The notes under the pieces were generated by a model, which had not been told where the DNA came from, searched no databases, and worked only from the letters and a program-made list of their open reading frames with translations. 64,000 bases of DNA from JAWSVE01 sp033852115 (lineage in GTDB: Bacteria > Pseudomonadota > Gammaproteobacteria > Pseudomonadales > Cellvibrionaceae). Location of the stretch: assembly GCA_033852115.1 (NCBI GenBank), contig JAWSVE010000008.1:62001-126000 (forward strand), read 5' to 3'. Positions 26,093-34,865 of this stretch are shown here, piece by piece. A program made the translations under genes and the position numbers. The stretch's first letter is position 1. Each line of letters opens with the position of its first letter.

Positions 26093-27052
26093 ATGCGAAT
26101 TCATTTAGCTCCGATGGAAGGAGTTGTAGACCATACCATGCGTACCTTACTCACCGAGGTGGGTGGTGTGGATCGGTGTGTGACAGAGTTTGTGCGTATC
26201 ACGGACCAGCGTTTGCCGCCTCGCGTTTTTTATCGCCTATGTCCAGAGTTGCGAAACCAAGGTAAAACCGCAAACGGTATTCCTGTTTACGTACAGTTGC
26301 TGGGTGGCAAACCAGAATTTATGGCTGTTAATGCAGAGCGTGCAGCAGAGCTAGGGGCGCCAGGTATTGATATCAACTTTGGTTGTCCTGCCAAGCAGGT
26401 TAATAAAAACGATGGTGGATCAATTATTTTGCGTGAACCGCAACGGGTGTATGACATTACCCGTGCGGTTCGTGATGCGGTGAATAACACTGTACCGGTG
26501 ACGGTGAAAATGCGTTTGGGTTATGACAATGCCGACCAGTTTATCGATACAGTTGATGCCATTGTTGAGGCCGGTGCGGACGAGCTTACGGTGCATGCGC
26601 GTACCAAAGTTGATGGGTATAAACCACCTGCATTTTGGTCGGAGATTAGGGCTGCGAAAGAGCGTCACCAGTTACCCATCTATGCGAACGGTGAAATTTG
26701 GTCTTTTGCCGATTATCAGCAATGCGTTGCACAAAGCGGTTGTGATGATGTGATGCTCGGTCGTGGTCTATTATCACGACCGGGATTAGCCTTGCTTATA
26801 AAAAACCATAGTGATCAATCAGACTTATCATGGTTTCAGGTGCTAGCCCTGCTGCTACGTTTTAGTGATATTACACATGAGGCCTATGACCCACGTTATG
26901 TAGGGAATCGGGTAAAACAGTGGCTGGGATATTTGCGTCAGTACTATACCGAAGCAAGTGAGCTATTTGAGACCGTCAAACGAATGCGCAGTGCTACCGA
27001 GATTCGCAGTGCGATTTTAAAGCAACGAGATCAATACGAAGCAGCGGCGTGA
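26093..27052 (+). CDS. dusC: tRNA-dihydrouridine(16) synthase
   Basis: FMN- and NADPH-dependent enzyme that reduces U16 of tRNA. The TIM barrel begins HLAPMEGVVDHTMR (FMN phosphate-binding start). It includes INFGCPAKQVNKNDGGS with the catalytic cysteine (about residue 98), VKMRLG, ELTVHART and YANGEIW followed by MLGRGLL. Within the Dus family the VDHTMR and VTEFVRITDQRLPPRVFYR segments point to DusC rather than DusA or DusB. Its 319 residues are typical. Confidence 0.93.
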   Translation: MRIHLAPMEGVVDHTMRTLLTEVGGVDRCVTEFVRITDQRLPPRVFYRLCPELRNQGKTANGIPVYVQLLGGKPEFMAVNAERAAELGAPGIDINFGCPAKQVNKNDGGSIILREPQRVYDITRAVRDAVNNTVPVTVKMRLGYDNADQFIDTVDAIVEAGADELTVHARTKVDGYKPPAFWSEIRAAKERHQLPIYANGEIWSFADYQQCVAQSGCDDVMLGRGLLSRPGLALLIKNHSDQSDLSWFQVLALLLRFSDITHEAYDPRYVGNRVKQWLGYLRQYYTEASELFETVKRMRSATEIRSAILKQRDQYEAAA

Positions 27053-27107
27053 TAGCTTTTATGCCATATTCTGCGCGATGAATACTAAGTAGGGGAAACT
27101 GCGTTTT

Positions 27108-27758
27108 ATGAGTGAGAATTCGGTAAAAGAATTGTTGCAATTGAGTGAGGCAGAAGCAAGGGTGTTGGGCTCGCTTATGGAAAAGCAATTAACCACACCT
27201 GAGACCTATCCACTAACTCTCAATGCCTTAGTGACAGCATGCAATCAAAAAACTAGCCGCGAGCCAGTCACTCATTATTCATCCGGCGAGGTGCAGCAGG
27301 TGGTGAATAGTCTGCGGGATCGAGATTTGATCGAAGTTGAATATGGCTCGCGAGCTGACAGATTTAATCAACGGTTATCCAAACACCTCTATCTAGATAA
27401 GCCGCAGCAAGCACTACTCACCATCATGTTATTGCGAGGCCCTCAGACAGTGGGCGATTTGTTTGCGCGCACGCAGAGGATGGCTGCCTTTGATAGTACT
27501 GAGTCTGTGAGTACTCAGCTTGAAATTCTTTGTCAAAAAGTTACGCCGTTTTTGATACAAATACCTCGTCAGTCTGGACAGCGAGAAGATCGTTATATGC
27601 ATCTACTCTGCGGCGATGTTGACGCCGACAGCTTTGTGGAGACCGCTCCTGTCGTTAAAGCAGCCTCGCCTAGCACCGTTGCTTTAGAAGAACGAATTGC
27701 CCTGCTGGAAGCTCAGGTTGAAAAATTACTCGCGCATACTGGTTTAGGCAGTAAGTAG
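27108..27758 (+). CDS. YceH-family (DUF480) protein
   Basis: Conserved cytoplasmic protein of 216 residues made of two winged-helix-like repeats. LSEAEARVLGSLMEKQLTTPETYPLTLNALVTACNQKTSREPV (about residues 9-51) is a highly typical DUF480 stretch, and LRGPQTVGDLFARTQRM marks the second repeat. The extreme C-terminus (about 180-212) is a predicted coiled coil. Its biochemical role is not established. It lies 15 bases before the MtfA-like gene and may be co-transcribed. Confidence 0.92.
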   Translation: MSENSVKELLQLSEAEARVLGSLMEKQLTTPETYPLTLNALVTACNQKTSREPVTHYSSGEVQQVVNSLRDRDLIEVEYGSRADRFNQRLSKHLYLDKPQQALLTIMLLRGPQTVGDLFARTQRMAAFDSTESVSTQLEILCQKVTPFLIQIPRQSGQREDRYMHLLCGDVDADSFVETAPVVKAASPSTVALEERIALLEAQVEKLLAHTGLGSK

Positions 27759-27772
27759 ATTGGTTTTGCCCT

Positions 27773-28618
27773 GTGGTTAGCAGTATCGTACTGACAAGCC
27801 TATTTATTATAATCGCGCTCAGTGCGTGGTACCTGTTCATATGGCCCAGGCAAAAGCGGGCCCGTATAGTGAATCGAGAGTTCCCTGTTCAGTGGGAAGG
27901 TATTCTAGTAAAAAGCTTACCCATTTATACCCAATTAGCTGATTCAATAAAACAAGAATTGCATGGCCATATTCAGGTGTTTTTATCTGAAAAGGAATTT
28001 GTCGGTTGTGCGGGGCTTGCTGTAACAGAAAAGATGCGCGTTATTATTGCCGCGCAAGCGTGCTTACTTGTCTTGAATCGCCCTAGCCGAAGCTATTCTG
28101 GGCTTCACTATATTTATATTTACCCATCGTCTTTTAAAGTGAATCGAACAGTAAGAGACGAACTGGGGTTGGTGTCTGAACAATCGCATCATTTACTCGG
28201 TGAGTCTTGGGATAGCGGTAAAGTTATTCTCGCCTGGGACCAGGTGGCTGAAGGTGTGCGAAACTTTAAAGACGGTCATAATGTTGTTTTGCATGAATTT
28301 GCACATCAGTTGGATCACGAATCGGGAGTCACCAATGGGGCTCCCCTTTTATATACGCAAGGCGCTTACAAGCAATGGGCTCAGGTCTTGGCAAAAGAGT
28401 TTGAGTCATTACAGCGTTTGGACCCGGCTCAGCGAAGTGTTATAGATCAGTATGGTGCCACGAATCCCGCTGAATTTTTTGCAGTCGCGACGGAAACCTT
28501 CTTTGAAGAGCCAGAAAGAATGTCACGTCATCATCAAGAATTGTTTGATCAATTAAAGGCGTATTATCGGATTGATCCTAGGGATTGGTCTTTGGTAACT
28601 GAGTCGCGAGATAGTTGA
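27773..28618 (+). CDS. MtfA-like zinc metallopeptidase
   Basis: M90-family peptidase related to MtfA, which binds the repressor Mlc in enterobacteria. The zinc site HEFAHQLD (about residues 181-188) fits HExxH-type coordination and a distal glutamate is available in the AEFFAVATETFFEEPE segment. Differing from enterobacterial MtfA, it opens with an N-terminal hydrophobic helix (about 3-23), suggesting membrane anchoring. The GTG start follows YceH closely. The substrate or partner here is unknown, as no Mlc gene is in the window. Confidence 0.88.
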   Translation: MVSSIVLTSLFIIIALSAWYLFIWPRQKRARIVNREFPVQWEGILVKSLPIYTQLADSIKQELHGHIQVFLSEKEFVGCAGLAVTEKMRVIIAAQACLLVLNRPSRSYSGLHYIYIYPSSFKVNRTVRDELGLVSEQSHHLLGESWDSGKVILAWDQVAEGVRNFKDGHNVVLHEFAHQLDHESGVTNGAPLLYTQGAYKQWAQVLAKEFESLQRLDPAQRSVIDQYGATNPAEFFAVATETFFEEPERMSRHHQELFDQLKAYYRIDPRDWSLVTESRDS

Positions 28619-28650
28619 TAAATTAGGGTTAGTTAATAACAAGGAATATT

Positions 28651-30798
28651 ATGAAAAAAATTGGATTGGTGGCTTTGCTCTTGCTGGTGGTGGCTGCGTT
28701 TTTCCAACTTGATTTGCATCAGTGGTTAAGTTTCGAAAAACTCAAAGCATCACAAGACACTTTTCAACAGTGGTATTCCGCAAACCCGCTATTGGTGCCT
28801 CTCGCCTACTTTATTCTTTATGTCATAGTGACCGCGTTATCTCTACCAGGGGCGGCGGTGATGACGCTGGCGGGTGGGGCGCTGTTTGGCTTATGGATGG
28901 GGCTGCTGTTGGTTTCATTTGCCTCATCGATGGGCGCAACGCTTGCGTTTTTAGTTTCTCGCTTTCTGTTACACGATACCGTTCAGCAGCGGTTTGGATC
29001 AAAGTTAAAAGCGATTAATAAAGGTGTTGAAAAAGAAGGTGCCTTTTATCTCTTTACGCTCCGCTTGGTTCCCGCATTTCCGTTTGTTCTTATTAATCTC
29101 GCAATGGGGCTAACGCCAATAAAAACGTGGACTTTCTATTGGGTGAGTCAGGTGGGAATGTTGGCGGGTACTATCGTATACGTTAATGCTGGAACTCAAT
29201 TGGCTGATATTGAACAGCTTTCGGGCATCTTGTCTCCTACATTAATCGGGTCGTTTTTACTGCTAGGCCTATTTCCTCTTATTGCGAAAAAAATTGTGTC
29301 TTGGTTTAAATCGCAGCGTGTCTACAAAGGGTGGAAAAAACCCAAGCGATTTGACAACAACATGGTGGTCATCGGTGGTGGTGCAGCGGGTCTCGTGAGT
29401 GCTTATATTGCAGCGACGGTTAAAGCGAAGGTGACATTGGTAGAGTCCCACAAAATGGGCGGTGATTGTTTGAATTATGGTTGCGTGCCGAGTAAGGCAT
29501 TAATTAAATCAGCCACTTTGGCTCACCAAATAGCAAATGCCGATCGCTTTGGTCTATCGGCGAGTACACCGCAAGTGTCTTTTAAGGCGGTGATGCAACG
29601 CATTGAATCAGTCGTTAAAGCCATTGAACCTCACGACAGTGTAGAACGGTATACGTCGCTTGGCGTTAATGTCGTCGATGGATATGCAACAATTGTTGAT
29701 CCATGGACCGTTGAAATAAAAACGAAAACAGGTGCGCAAAGGGTCACGACGCGAAGTATTGTGATTGCCGCGGGTGCCTCCCCCTTTGTGCCGCCGCTGC
29801 CAGGTATCGAGGATAGTGGTTACGTTACCAGCGACACGTTATGGGAAAAGTTTGCCCAATATGAAAAGCCGCCGCAGAGGCTGTTGATTCTGGGAGGAGG
29901 TCCTATTGGTTGTGAGTTGGCACAGAGTTTCCAGCGTCTCGGAAGTCAGGTAACACAAGTCGAAATGTTGCCTAGGTTAATGATTCGTGAAGATGTAGAC
30001 ATATCTGAGCGGGTGTCAGAACGTCTTACTAAAGAAGGCGTTGCTGTTTTAACTGAGCACAAAGCGCTGCGTTGCGAGCAGCGGCCAGAGGGACGCTATC
30101 TCATCGTGGAACACAAAGGAGAGGAGATCTCTCTTGCGTATGATGAAATGATCTGTGCTGTTGGTCGTTCTGCTCGATTAACCGGCTACGGTTTGGAAGA
30201 GCTGGGTATCGATACCAATAAAACCGTCATAACAGATGAGTACTTGGCGACACTCTACCCCAATATATTTGCTGCCGGTGATGTCGCAGGGCCTTACCAA
30301 TTTACACACACGGCATCTCATCAAGCATGGTATGCGGCAGTGAATGCGTTGTTTGGTGGGTTTAAAAAGTTTAAGGCGGATTACAGGGTTATTCCCTGGG
30401 TCACGTTTGTAGATCCTGAGGTGGCTAGAGTAGGGATTAATGAGCAGGAAGCAAAAGAGGCTGGAATTCGCTACGAAGTGACGACATACAACATCGATGA
30501 TTTAGATAGGGCGATTGCTGAGAGTGAAGCAGAAGGGATTGTTAAAATTATTACGGTCTCTGGTCAGGACAAAATTCTTGGTGTTACTATTGTGGGGTCT
30601 CATGCTGGCGAGCTTCTTGCGGAGTTTGTGATCGCAATGAAACACAATATCGGCCTGAATAAAATACTCGGTACTATACATACATATCCCACCTGGTCTG
30701 AAGCAAACAAATATGTTGCTGGCGAGTGGAAGAAAGCCAGAACGCCTGAAAAACTGCTGACCTGGGTTGAAAAATATCACCGTTGGCGGCGCGGGTAA
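28651..30798 (+). CDS. TVP38/DedA-like membrane domain fused to a flavoprotein disulfide reductase
   Basis: A two-part protein of 715 residues. The first part (about 1-220) is an integral membrane TVP38/TMEM64 (SNARE-associated, VTT) domain with the marker LPGAAVMTLAGGALFG and RLVPAFPFVLINLAMG. The second part (about 235-715) is a pyridine-nucleotide disulfide oxidoreductase. It has an FAD-binding GGGAAGLVSA, the redox cysteines GGDCLNYGCVPSKAL (about 270-284), an NAD site LGGGPIGCELA, AAGDVAG, and a C-terminal dimerisation domain ending in HTYPTWSEANKYVAG. It resembles mercuric reductase and dihydrolipoamide dehydrogenase, but no mercury-binding domain is seen. A membrane-linked electron-transfer role is inferred. 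Confidence 0.92.
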   Translation: MKKIGLVALLLLVVAAFFQLDLHQWLSFEKLKASQDTFQQWYSANPLLVPLAYFILYVIVTALSLPGAAVMTLAGGALFGLWMGLLLVSFASSMGATLAFLVSRFLLHDTVQQRFGSKLKAINKGVEKEGAFYLFTLRLVPAFPFVLINLAMGLTPIKTWTFYWVSQVGMLAGTIVYVNAGTQLADIEQLSGILSPTLIGSFLLLGLFPLIAKKIVSWFKSQRVYKGWKKPKRFDNNMVVIGGGAAGLVSAYIAATVKAKVTLVESHKMGGDCLNYGCVPSKALIKSATLAHQIANADRFGLSASTPQVSFKAVMQRIESVVKAIEPHDSVERYTSLGVNVVDGYATIVDPWTVEIKTKTGAQRVTTRSIVIAAGASPFVPPLPGIEDSGYVTSDTLWEKFAQYEKPPQRLLILGGGPIGCELAQSFQRLGSQVTQVEMLPRLMIREDVDISERVSERLTKEGVAVLTEHKALRCEQRPEGRYLIVEHKGEEISLAYDEMICAVGRSARLTGYGLEELGIDTNKTVITDEYLATLYPNIFAAGDVAGPYQFTHTASHQAWYAAVNALFGGFKKFKADYRVIPWVTFVDPEVARVGINEQEAKEAGIRYEVTTYNIDDLDRAIAESEAEGIVKIITVSGQDKILGVTIVGSHAGELLAEFVIAMKHNIGLNKILGTIHTYPTWSEANKYVAGEWKKARTPEKLLTWVEKYHRWRRG

Positions 30799-30835
30799 GG
30801 CCAGTATGTTTAGACGGTGATGATAATCTGAACCC

Positions 30836-31495
30836 ATGACCCATACTTCACTCAATATTGAACTGCTTTCAAGTCTTCAAGCGCTATTGCCGTCGGCATC
30901 GTTAGAGGTATTTCAGGTACCTGAAACACCCATTGACCTATTTCTGATTAATGCTGACTACCCACGTGGGCGGCTGCCTGACGACGTGGCGCTCGCTATC
31001 ATGGAAAACCCGCTGTACTGGGCTTTTTGCTGGGCCTCCGGTGCGGTTCTGTCTCAATATATTTTGCGTAATCCTCAATTAGTTGACGATAAAACAGTTG
31101 TGGATTTTGGGTGCGGTTCAGGTGTTGTTGCAGTTGCTGCGGCAATGGCTGGTGCAAAGCGAGTGATTGCTTGCGATATAGACCCCTTGGCGATTATGGC
31201 CACTAAATCTAACGCGATGTTAAATAATGTTGTGTTAGAAATAGAAGACGATTTCGAGAAGGTGCCCGATTCAGTAGATTTGATCGTAGCAGCAGATGTT
31301 TTATATGACCGAGAGAATTTACCTTGGTTAAAGCGTTTTCAACAGCGAGCAGCTAGCGTGTTGGTCGGTGATTCTAGAATTAAAAATTTCTCTTATGATG
31401 GATACAGAAAACTTGGGGAAAAGGAATCATGTACTCTCCCAGACTTAGATGAATCTGCTGAGTTTCGGCGGGTTTCACTGTATCAGTCTGGATGA
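30836..31495 (+). CDS. Class I SAM-dependent methyltransferase, ETFB-lysine methyltransferase-like
   Basis: Cytoplasmic methyltransferase of 219 residues. Motif I is VVDFGCGSGVVAVAAAMAG (about residues 89-107) followed by the acidic ACDIDPLA. Post-motif II VDLIVAADVLYDRENLPWL (about 147-165) is typical of the METTL20/PrmA-like protein lysine methyltransferases. The N-terminal IDLFLINADYPRGRLPDDVALAIMENPLYWAFCWASG is also characteristic of the electron-transfer-flavoprotein beta-subunit methyltransferase group. The substrate is an inference from that resemblance. It is convergent with the signalling operon to the right. Confidence 0.82.
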   Translation: MTHTSLNIELLSSLQALLPSASLEVFQVPETPIDLFLINADYPRGRLPDDVALAIMENPLYWAFCWASGAVLSQYILRNPQLVDDKTVVDFGCGSGVVAVAAAMAGAKRVIACDIDPLAIMATKSNAMLNNVVLEIEDDFEKVPDSVDLIVAADVLYDRENLPWLKRFQQRAASVLVGDSRIKNFSYDGYRKLGEKESCTLPDLDESAEFRRVSLYQSG

Positions 31496-31538
31496 AGCGC
31501 ATGTGAGATTGCGGTTTGGAAGTTGTGTTAACCTGTAT

Positions 31539-33245
31539 TTATCGGCTTTCAGCCGTCGGCGTGCGTGAGGCCCCTTGGTGAAATTGATCCATATCATTGA
31601 GATGATAGCCTTGAATAGCATCACAACCACAGCGCTCGACTAGCCGATAAGTCTCATCATCAGCGACACCCTCGGCAATAACATGTAACCCAAGTGTGTG
31701 TCCAAGGCTACATATAGCGGCGATAAGTGTCTCCCTTGATACACCGTCGGTCCTCGGTGCTAGTAATCGTCTATCTATTTTTAGTTGTTGGCAGTTTAGG
31801 CTGCCGATATATTCAATCGAGCTGAATCCGGTACCATACTGATCGACTGCGACATTAACGCCTCCACTGGCTAAAGAGTCTACAGACATCTTTATATCAT
31901 GCATGCTCTGGGCTAATTGTTGTTCTGCGATATCAATGATGATGTCGCTTGGGGTAAGGCCAAATTTTCCTGCCTGTGTAATGATGGTATTTGTAATTGA
32001 ATGGTTATTTAAAGCCTTTGCACTAAGATTAATTGCGCATTTAAGTTGAGGAAACGCTTTTTGTATCTCCAGCAGTTTAGCTAGTGCGAGCGGGACAAAG
32101 TTTTTGTAATATTCCGACATGATGTCTGCGTGATTGCAAATCGAAAAAATCTCTTTTTCATTAAAAGATTTAGAATGTTTTCCAAAATTTGGCAACATTT
32201 CAATTGATTCAATGGCTTCTTGGTTAACGCAGAACACTGGCCGGTAGTCGATGCTAAAATCACCATTTTTTATTAATGTTTTTATCTTCCCTTGCTCTAT
32301 CTCTTTGTGCTCCCTCGCCAAGTCTACTTCTGGCAAATATTTCTTATAATTTAAGTTATCTGTAATAGCTTGTTTGACTGCAATATTCGCTTGTCTAAGT
32401 AGGTCGGCAGAGCGGTGTGTCGTGGCATTAGTTACTGACATGCCAATCGCCAATTTGGGAGTAACAGAGTTTCCTTCGATATTTTGTGTTTTAGAAAGTA
32501 AGCTAGTAAATTTTTGCGAAGTGTAGTGGCCAATATGCGATTCGCAAGTATTTAGGAGGGTGGAAAATTCATTGCCGTGTAAGCGTGCTACGATGTCTCC
32601 TTTGCTAAGGTTTTGAGTTATGTTGCGGCTAATCAATTTAATAACTTCGTCGCCTATATCTTCGCCAAATTGATCATTTATATCGGTTAAGTTGGTGATT
32701 TGTATTCTCAATAGGCATGACTGAATCTGAAATTTACGGAATTGCTCGACAGCTTCTTCTATATGTTTGTCGAAAGATAGACTATTGATGAGCCCTGTAA
32801 GTTGATCATGGTTAGATTTGAAATTGATTTCGGCCTTTTTTGCGAAACGAGAAACGGTGTCATTGAGAGCGTTGGACAAAACCGCTTCGTTGAGGTCACT
32901 TTTTAGTAAGTAGTTTTGTATGCCTAGCTGTATCAGTTCTTTGGCTATTAATTCATTACTTTGGCCGGTTATGACCACAATTGGGAATTGTAACTCCCCA
33001 AATTTGAGTTTAATTCTTTGTAGCAAGTCTTTGGCATTTCCATCCGGAAGGCTGTAATCCATGATGCAGCAGGCTGGTGTTACACTATCCAGGTGCAAAA
33101 GAGCATTTTCGACACCATTTACATAATAAAAATCGGTAAAGATATGCTTGGATGAATCGAGCAAGCGTAAATAGTGTGCGTAATCTGCTGGGTTGTCCTC
33201 GATGATGAGTAATTCACGATTCTTTTTCATGCTGGGTCTATCCAT
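31539..33245 (-). CDS. Response regulator with degenerate GGDEF and EAL domains
   Basis: Last gene of a four-gene signalling operon. The receiver domain (about residues 10-130) keeps the phospho-accepting Asp63 (CIMDYSLPDG). The GGDEF domain (about 145-300) reads HGNEF at 223-227, losing the first Gly and the metal-binding Asp, so cyclase activity is unlikely. The EAL domain (about 325-560) keeps Glu349 (EML), Asn406, Glu441, Lys489 and Glu525, but the DDFG motif reads DQYG (468-471) and the usual LLRW is LPNF. Phosphodiesterase activity is therefore doubtful and c-di-GMP sensing is possible. The ATG overlaps the upstream stop by eight bases. Confidence 0.9.
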   Translation of the reverse strand: MDRPSMKKNRELLIIEDNPADYAHYLRLLDSSKHIFTDFYYVNGVENALLHLDSVTPACCIMDYSLPDGNAKDLLQRIKLKFGELQFPIVVITGQSNELIAKELIQLGIQNYLLKSDLNEAVLSNALNDTVSRFAKKAEINFKSNHDQLTGLINSLSFDKHIEEAVEQFRKFQIQSCLLRIQITNLTDINDQFGEDIGDEVIKLISRNITQNLSKGDIVARLHGNEFSTLLNTCESHIGHYTSQKFTSLLSKTQNIEGNSVTPKLAIGMSVTNATTHRSADLLRQANIAVKQAITDNLNYKKYLPEVDLAREHKEIEQGKIKTLIKNGDFSIDYRPVFCVNQEAIESIEMLPNFGKHSKSFNEKEIFSICNHADIMSEYYKNFVPLALAKLLEIQKAFPQLKCAINLSAKALNNHSITNTIITQAGKFGLTPSDIIIDIAEQQLAQSMHDIKMSVDSLASGGVNVAVDQYGTGFSSIEYIGSLNCQQLKIDRRLLAPRTDGVSRETLIAAICSLGHTLGLHVIAEGVADDETYRLVERCGCDAIQGYHLNDMDQFHQGASRTPTAESR

Positions 33246-34377
33246 AGTTGGGGTTGCTGCGTTGCGGGATTGAAATGCTCACTTCAGTCCCTTTCCCTAA
33301 TTCACTCGTGATTGCTAGCTGGCCGCCATGGAGTTCACTTATATGGCGCGCTATTTCTAAACCGTATGTATGCGAAACTTTATGTTCGTTGTGTTCGTCG
33401 TAATGTGGGCGTTGTAAATACTCGATTTGTTCTTCAGCCATGCCTTGGCCCGTATCTTTTACCGTGATTACCAGTTGTGACGTGTTTTGTGCCTTTTCAC
33501 TCGAGGCTCTAATAGTAATTTCGCCAGAGTGCGTAAATTTAATTGCGTTGCTTAATAGGTTGCCAACAACTTGTTTTATTCTATTTAAGTCTGCGTAGGC
33601 GATGATGTCTGTAGGATAAAAAATTGACAGCGTGTTTTCGTTATTTTTGGCTATAGGAGCATAGCTTTGCTCGAGTTCACTGAATAGCTCAGCGAGCTTG
33701 AATGGCTTACGATAAAGCACAAGGTTGTCTAAATCAATCTCTGAATAACCCGTTAAATTCTCCACAAGATTCTTCAAGTGAGAATAAGAACGATTTATTT
33801 TTTCAAAGCAATCGTTGATTCTGCCCTTGGTGTCTCCATCTGAAGCATTTTGCCAATTGTTTTCGACAATTTTAAGGTAACCTCCAATGTCACTTAGCGG
33901 TGTCTTAATATCTTGGCAAACCTGAAAAACATGCCTCGAGCCTTGCTCTTGACTGTATAGCATATCTTGCTGTTGTTCGAAGCGGTAACGGGCATAGCGG
34001 AGAGAGCGCTCCAAGTGGTTTGGGCTAATGTTATTTTTATCCCAGTAATCTTGAATACCCAAAGCCATTAGCTTCCGGTCAATCTCCTTATCTTCAAAGC
34101 CGGTCATAATGACAATGGGTAGCTGACGGATATCTCTCGTTTGTAATTGTGCGATAAAGTCGAAGGCTGTTTGGCCAAATAGTCGATAATCAACTAAGCA
34201 CACATCAATTTGGTCTTGCTGATCATCCAAAAATGTCAACGCGTCTTTAATGGTCGTAAAGCTACTTGCCTCGTATGCCGAACCGTCTATCTCGTCGAGA
34301 ATCCTTTCCACCCGCCGAAGATCAGCAGGGTTGTCATCAAGGATAAGAATGCGTGTTACAAAAGAGGTATCTGACAT
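33238..34377 (-). CDS. Receiver domain fused to a histidine-kinase-like module lacking the phospho-accepting His
   Basis: The N-terminal receiver (about residues 8-125) has Asp63 (LVDYRL) and Lys114 in normal places. The following dimerisation helix reads CQDIKTPL, where active kinases have SHDIRTPL or similar. The histidine is Gln155 (codon CAA). The ATPase domain keeps an intact N box (VVGNLLSNAIKFT) and G1 (VKDTGQGM), but the G2 box is altered (TYGLEIA instead of GLGLA). It therefore looks like a pseudokinase that cannot phosphorylate itself in the usual way, and may instead bind or regulate the neighbouring kinase. It is third in the operon, 23 bases after the receiver gene. Confidence 0.9.
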   Translation of the reverse strand: MSDTSFVTRILILDDNPADLRRVERILDEIDGSAYEASSFTTIKDALTFLDDQQDQIDVCLVDYRLFGQTAFDFIAQLQTRDIRQLPIVIMTGFEDKEIDRKLMALGIQDYWDKNNISPNHLERSLRYARYRFEQQQDMLYSQEQGSRHVFQVCQDIKTPLSDIGGYLKIVENNWQNASDGDTKGRINDCFEKINRSYSHLKNLVENLTGYSEIDLDNLVLYRKPFKLAELFSELEQSYAPIAKNNENTLSIFYPTDIIAYADLNRIKQVVGNLLSNAIKFTHSGEITIRASSEKAQNTSQLVITVKDTGQGMAEEQIEYLQRPHYDEHNEHKVSHTYGLEIARHISELHGGQLAITSELGKGTEVSISIPQRSNPNYG

Positions 34378-34400
34378 CTACTGCTTCCTACTACTATTAC

Positions 34401-34865
34401 TTACAACGCGGGTAGTTTTGCTAAATTAAACCAAAACTCTTCTATTTTCTTCGCAATAGATACGAAGTCTTTCTCTTCCATAGGCTTCGTTAAATAGGCG
34501 TTAGCTCCACTACGATATGCCTGTCTAATATCGTGATCGCTTGACGAGGTCGTTAACATGACGACCGGAAGGTGTTTAAGTTCTTCAGTGTTTCGTATGG
34601 TTTGTAGCGTTTCAATTCCACCCATTAATGGCATATTGATATCCAGTAGGACGAGTAGGTGAAGATCATTATATCGCTCGCCTATATTAGTGGACTGATC
34701 TTTGAGGATTTGAAGTGCTTCGATACCGTTGTTGGCAATTAGCAGATTGCATTGGATATTTGCATCTTCGAGAGCCCTACGTATCAACGTTTGATCGGCA
34801 AGGCTGTCTTCGACTAGCATGATGCTGGCAATATTTTTGTTGTCAATCGATTGATTAGCTTGCAT
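34401..34865 (-). CDS. Single-domain response regulator, Rcp1 type
   Basis: A 154-residue stand-alone receiver. IMLVEDSLADQTLIRRAL supplies the acidic pocket, LLVLLDINMPLMGGIE carries the phospho-accepting Asp, LTTSSSD the Thr, and TKPM the Lys. The overall pattern matches the Rcp1-like regulators that pair with phytochrome-type and PAS-type kinases. I chose the ATG that overlaps the kinase stop by 11 bases, which implies translational coupling; longer starts would run further into the kinase gene. It is the natural phosphate acceptor of the kinase upstream and may relay to the two receiver proteins downstream. Confidence 0.92.
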   Translation of the reverse strand: MQANQSIDNKNIASIMLVEDSLADQTLIRRALEDANIQCNLLIANNGIEALQILKDQSTNIGERYNDLHLLVLLDINMPLMGGIETLQTIRNTEELKHLPVVMLTTSSSDHDIRQAYRSGANAYLTKPMEEKDFVSIAKKIEEFWFNLAKLPAL

